Positions 32,633 through 35,268 of a stretch of DNA of 35,268 nt are shown in pieces. Every line of letters begins with the position of its first letter. Positions within the stretch are counted from its first letter, which is position 1. The translations under genes and the position numbers were made by a program. The notes below the pieces were generated by a model that was not told where the DNA came from, searched no databases, and was given only the letters and a program-made list of their open reading frames with translations. Source of the stretch: Gnomoniopsis sp. IMI 355080 (taxonomy: Eukaryota > Ascomycota > Sordariomycetes > Diaporthales > Gnomoniaceae); assembly GCA_027946555.1 (NCBI GenBank), contig JAPEVC010000302.1:1-35268 (forward strand), written 5' to 3'.

Positions 32633-34265
32633 ATGATCTCGTTAATTGAATACCGCAGTTACGGAATTTTGCCGCCAAGGCCAACCCTTTACTACGAATT
32701 GAGTTTTGCAAGCTCGGCCTAGTGGTCAAGGACGTACAAAAAACTACGTCGTCAAGTTGTCGCGGTGTGAAGTTTCCGGATAAATGGCAGATATATCGTA
32801 ATATGCTCTGATGATCAGGGGACAGCTGGAATAGTCGCTGCGATCTGGCCTAAACAAGGCCAGAAGAGCGGACTGTGGTTTGCTAGCCAGCCAGCCTCAA
32901 CCTACCCTTTCTGGGGTGGGATCTGTCTATGGGGATCGCCCACCTCTTGGTTCCAAGCGATGTGTGGACTCGACGCAGTACGCAGGACATTCAGTGAATT
33001 TATGTGGGGTCGATATACAATGGTATCCAACAACTCCACCCGCGCGACGGCATATGATGCATCAGATAAAAGCTGCCCCGTACAACTACATTGGCAATCG
33101 TTCAACCCCTCCTTTGACCAGGACAAATTCCGAAGATAAAGGGAGGTGTTTCAAAGAATGGCATTACGCTACGTTGCAGCAGATATCCTACGGACTTTTT
33201 CAAAGTGCTTATCGCAGGGAGTGAGCTTGTCGGTGGATATGGAGGATCTCTCCGTCGCCAACAAGTTGATGGGCGCATCCAGCTGGATCTATCACGGAAT
33301 AGGCTCAGCGCTGCGTGACGCCGTCGACAAAGTGACAACGCACAGCATGCAGTTTTTCATGCAAAGGAAGTTTCCGAGCTGAAAATGGTGCAAACCCCGA
33401 TTGTGATATGCTCGATCCTAGCAAAATTTCACCTCGAATATTTATTCGTAACCGCGTCCACAGGATATTATTCTCTTGTGTCCTCTCAAAGAGAGAAAAA
33501 AAAGACAGACAAGACAAGAGAGCCCCTCACAGATTGGCGGGGTTGAGATTAGGAGAGCAAGCATCGGCCTACCTGATGTAGGCATCCTGTGGTTGTCGGA
33601 AGCGGGGCGAGCCGTCGAGACAAGACTCCACTGGATCTCATTCAATGTTCAACATCGGATGTCTGTGCGACCCATGTTTGCTCCATTAAATCAAATACCC
33701 TACTATTACATACCTTTCTACTATGTAGTGCAATGTTATTTTACGCGACAAATGCTTCCTATACGGAAAATAATAATAAAAAAGGGGGAAGCCACCATCG
33801 ATACCTCACAATGGGCATGAACGACTCCAAGGATTGGTGGGAAACTACGCCAGCCACGCATGTCTCAGCTGCAGAGTCTGAAAATCTGGACAGGGAAGAG
33901 CGCACATGAACCCCACGCTGCAGACTCTATGTTCTTCCGGCCGTCGGCTTTGGACCCAACGGCGGACAACATGACCTTTTCTCATGTAACAATGCCGCAG
34001 TAGTAAAAGAAGAGGAGGGGGGCTTTTTTTTTCTGGTTCACGTTTCCCACAGTTTTTCATACTACTACGGTACTTCAAAAATTGGGCTAATAATGCAGTC
34101 CGTCTCTAGGATTCCGGGGGCGCGCTATGCCACGAATGGGACGGTTATCGCTGAATAGGCTCCTCAATCGCCGGCGGTACTTTGTGATACCTCGGGCAAC
34201 TTCCTTGCTATGCCTCTAACCGATACGGCTCCATCCACCGAATCCCTCAGGCATATCGCGATCAG

Positions 34266-34283
34266 TCAATCAATCAATCAATC
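34266..34283. repeat. (TCAA)n tetranucleotide repeat
   Basis: Four perfect TCAA units plus TC in non-coding DNA. Confidence 0.95.
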
Positions 34284-35268
34284 GACTTGCCGTGCCTGCA
34301 GCATATATGCCGAATGGTCCAAACACTCATAGCCTTTTAGCCGCAATGGAGGATATTGGAACCGTTACAGAGTTACAGTACAATAAATACATTTCCTCCC
34401 CAAGGAAAGAAAAAACAATACAATCTCTTTCGGAAGGTCTAGAAACAACTCCAAGCAGAGACGATGTTACTGTCCCACCCAGAGAGTAGCACGGCACAAA
34501 TCAGCAGACCACTCGGCATAGCATCAGTCGTAGACCGTGACGGACGATACTCCAAACCATGCCTTTTTGATGCGCGAAATTGGGTACGAGGAAGCGGGTT
34601 GACCATTAAATGCTCGCTAAACGGACTCGGCATCACGACTCGCGAACTTGGGACTGTGGAGCGTCGCGGAGCATCGCGGAGTCATCAATGCGTGGCAGAA
34701 ACATGGTTTCAAACGATATGCCGTCTGCCGCCGGGGGCTACAAGAACTTACGGATCTTTTGTTCCCATCCGATGCCCTTCCCAAAAGCGGCCTCCGTATG
34801 TGTCGTCGTCGGAACGGAAGAGGGTTGGGGGCGAAAATACAACGAATACAACAACGATGATAATAATAACAACCAGTCTTATGCTCGCTTAGTGCCCCGA
34901 CTCATGACCCGCGCACGTGTTTGCACCTCAATGAATGCCTCAGCAAGGAAAAAGGGAGAAGATGCCAGCACGCGTGGCCGTCTTTGCACCAACAAGTCCC
35001 TGGCAAAGCTGAGAAGGGGAAGCACACACCCTCCGCAAAAAACTACCTTGATAGCATGCAGTCGACCTGTCAAAAAAAAGAAAAACCCTCCACTGTAACG
35101 CTACTTTGCCCGCCCTCTCATCCCCTCCGACAAGGTGAAGAGAGAGAGCGGGAGAAAGGCCAAAGGGAAAAAAAAAAAGTCACGATGGCGCGTTGATCGT
35201 CAGACGCACCCCCACCCACATCACGCGTTCTGCACCTGCACGTCTGCAACCTTACCCGCCCCCCACAC

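Larger units (their letters stand above)
31881..35268. other. Gene-poor right end
   Basis: About 3.4 kb without a supported gene. Frames of up to ~166 residues occur (31933-32433 minus; 34464-34892 and 34610-35098 plus), but they overlap and lack domains. Visible landmarks are a G9 run (32606-32614) facing a C6 run (32627-32632), a TCAA repeat (34266-34283), and purine-rich low-complexity DNA near 35130-35180. A tRNA A-box-like string at 32717-32730 has no B box. Confidence 0.5.

Noticed and set aside
32717..32735. A-box-like string CCTAGTGGTCAAGG suggesting a tRNA or SINE
   Set aside because: No B box at a suitable distance and no cloverleaf.
1..35268. CRISPR arrays, bacterial operons, telomeric repeats, 5S rRNA
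   Set aside because: The sequence is eukaryotic; no TTAGGG arrays, no spaced direct-repeat array and no 5S-like segment were seen.

Overview
This window comes from a filamentous ascomycete (Pezizomycotina), most likely a Sordariomycete-type plant-biomass degrader. The reasons are: protein genes split by 55-123 nt introns with GT(A/G)AGT-like donors and CTNAC-type branch sites; HET-domain, Goodbye-type STAND and fungal AAA proteins; a secreted GH67 alpha-glucuronidase; a Zn2Cys6 regulator; and a nuclear tRNA-Arg gene with a short intron. The genus cannot be named from the sequence.

Region 1 (about 1-12,900) is an accessory block that looks like fungal non-self-recognition machinery. It holds two tandem HET-domain paralogues (309-2990 and 3656-6109), the second with an in-frame TGA. 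Next is a five-exon minus-strand STAND-like protein with a basic NLS, a Goodbye-like helical domain and an NTPase domain whose Walker A is lost (7011-9389). Divergent from it is a fungal AAA+ ATPase on the plus strand (10265/10342-12886). The spacers carry LTR-like debris and five exact copies of the palindrome TACCTAGGTA.

Region 2 (about 13,760-24,540) is a carbohydrate block: a secreted TIM-barrel-like glycoside hydrolase of unassigned family (13763-15533, minus), a sugar-porter MFS transporter (18141-19906, plus), an intron-containing tRNA-Arg(UCU) (20668-20755), and GH67 alpha-glucuronidase aguA (21919-24535, plus). An XlnR/Xyr1-type GGCTAAA site and CreA-type sites lie about 550 bp upstream of aguA. 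The genes suggest extracellular removal of (methyl)glucuronic acid from xylo-oligosaccharides plus sugar uptake, but their co-function is inferred.

Region 3 (25778-28221, minus) is a Zn2Cys6 transcription factor with an AT-hook and a Fungal_trans_2-like C-terminal region. The last 7 kb (28222-35268) is gene-poor. It has simple repeats and one doubtful two-exon cysteine-rich reading frame (31369-31880).

The most notable points are the HET/STAND/AAA cluster with its palindromic 10-mers, a probable hidden in-frame intron in the AAA gene, a stop codon in the second HET gene that coincides with a perfect CTGAC branch-site motif, and the catalytically degenerate STAND protein. All exon boundaries were worked out by reading splice signals and checking frame; none has been tested against transcripts.
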